A DNA stretch of 5,298 nucleotides from Clostridia bacterium (GTDB lineage: Bacteria > Bacillota_A > Clostridia > Lachnospirales > Cellulosilyticaceae): NCBI GenBank assembly GCA_029239935.1, contig JARBTY010000210.1, positions 1-5,298 of the forward strand, given 5' to 3'. Below are positions 4,709 through 5,298 of this stretch, piece after piece. Position 1 is the first letter of the stretch; each line of letters opens with the position of its first letter. The position numbers and the translations under genes are program-made. The notes beneath the pieces are model-generated. The model ran no database searches. It saw only the letters and a program-made list of their open reading frames with translations, and had not been told where the DNA came from.

Positions 4709-5298
4709 ATGGCAGGTTTAAAATTAAAGAATATTGAAAAGCGTTATCCAAATGGATTCGTAGCAGTTAAGGACTTCAATTTAGACATTGAAGACAAAGA
4801 ATTTATTATATTCGTAGGACCATCTGGATGTGGTAAATCTACTACATTACGTATGATTGCTGGACTTGAGGAAATATCAAGCGGTGAACTATGGATAGGC
4901 GATAAGCTTTGTAATGATGTAGCACCTAAAGACCGTGATATTGCGATGGTGTTCCAAAACTATGCACTCTATCCACATATGTCAGTGTATGACAATATGG
5001 CATTTGGATTAAAGCTTCGTAAAACGCCAAAAGATGAAATCGACCGTCGTGTTCGTGAAGCAGCAAAAATCCTTGATATTGATCAATGCTTAGATCGTAA
5101 GCCTAAAGCACTTTCAGGAGGACAAAGACAACGTGTTGCTATGGGTCGTGCTATGGTTCGTGAACCAAAAGTATTCTTGCTAGATGAGCCTTTATCAAAT
5201 CTAGATGCAAAGCTTCGTGTGCAAATGAGAACTGAAATCTCTAAAATGCACCATAGATTACAAACAACATTTATCTACGTTACCCATGACCAAGTAGA
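4709..5298 (+). CDS. ugpC: Sugar ABC transporter ATP-binding protein, MalK/MsmX/UgpC type (3' end beyond window)
   Basis: I translated 196 full codons from the ATG at 4709, which follows AAGGGGG (4693-4699) by 9 bases. The nucleotide-binding domain is almost complete: A-loop Tyr13, Walker [10 protein letters not shown] (37-45), Q-loop Gln83, signature LSGGQRQR (135-142), Walker B VFLLDEP (155-161), D-loop SNLDAKLR (163-170) and switch His193. The pattern [23 protein letters not shown] (75-97) is typical of CUT1 carbohydrate importers. The C-terminal regulatory (TOBE) domain lies outside the window. In Gram-positive bacteria such ATPases (MsmX, MsmK) often serve several oligosaccharide permeases and stand apart from them, which fits the separate leader here. 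The substrate cannot be told from this domain, and ugpC is only the usual family label. Arginine codons are 12 CGT and 3 AGA, unlike the upstream genes, suggesting high expression. Confidence 0.95.
   Translation, partial: MAGLKLKNIEKRYPNGFVAVKDFNLDIEDKEFIIFVGPSGCGKSTTLRMIAGLEEISSGELWIGDKLCNDVAPKDRDIAMVFQNYALYPHMSVYDNMAFGLKLRKTPKDEIDRRVREAAKILDIDQCLDRKPKALSGGQRQRVAMGRAMVREPKVFLLDEPLSNLDAKLRVQMRTEISKMHHRLQTTFIYVTHDQV

Overview
The window reads as a low-GC, Gram-positive Clostridia chromosome, possibly from the Lachnospirales/Cellulosilyticum area. The genus guess is weak and rests on general resemblance. Support for Clostridia comes from AT-rich DNA, strong AGGAGG-type ribosome sites, AGA/AGG arginine codons, and a DUF5693 - csaB - wecG/tagA gene order that I associate with Clostridia. 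All recognisable genes lie on the + strand.

Layout: the 3' end of an unrecognised gene (1-129); a small secreted protein with a signal peptide, a short coiled coil and a conserved-looking C-terminal domain (164-670); a large DUF5693 membrane protein with about ten membrane segments (709-2634); csaB, a polysaccharide pyruvyl transferase (2613-3692, overlapping the previous gene by 22 bases); and wecG/tagA, a GT26 ManNAc transferase (3702-4436, whose ribosome site overlaps the csaB stop codon). Tight spacing suggests one operon for at least the last three genes, and probably for all five. An AT-rich, non-coding stretch of 272 bases (4437-4708) follows. It holds a 28-base dyad with a cre-like core, a perfect TATAAT, and several weak hairpins. 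The window ends inside a new gene for a MalK/MsmX/UgpC-type sugar ABC transporter ATPase (4709 to the edge).

How the genes work together: TagA-type enzymes add ManNAc to lipid-linked GlcNAc, and CsaB-type enzymes add a ketal pyruvate to that ManNAc. Pyruvylated ManNAc on secondary cell wall polymer is the ligand of SLH domains, which hold S-layer proteins and cellulosome or cell-surface enzymes on the wall. This operon therefore most likely makes the SLH anchor. The DUF5693 membrane protein and the small secreted protein are the undescribed parts: their position suggests roles in exporting, handling or sensing the polymer, but nothing in the sequence proves it. The ABC ATPase is a separate transcription unit. 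Its CGT-rich arginine codons suggest high expression, and the cre-like dyad suggests sugar-responsive control.

The most unusual non-coding signals are the 28-base dyad upstream of the ATPase gene and a group of perfect inverted repeats inside csaB. No RNA genes, CRISPR arrays, insertion sequences or phage genes were seen.
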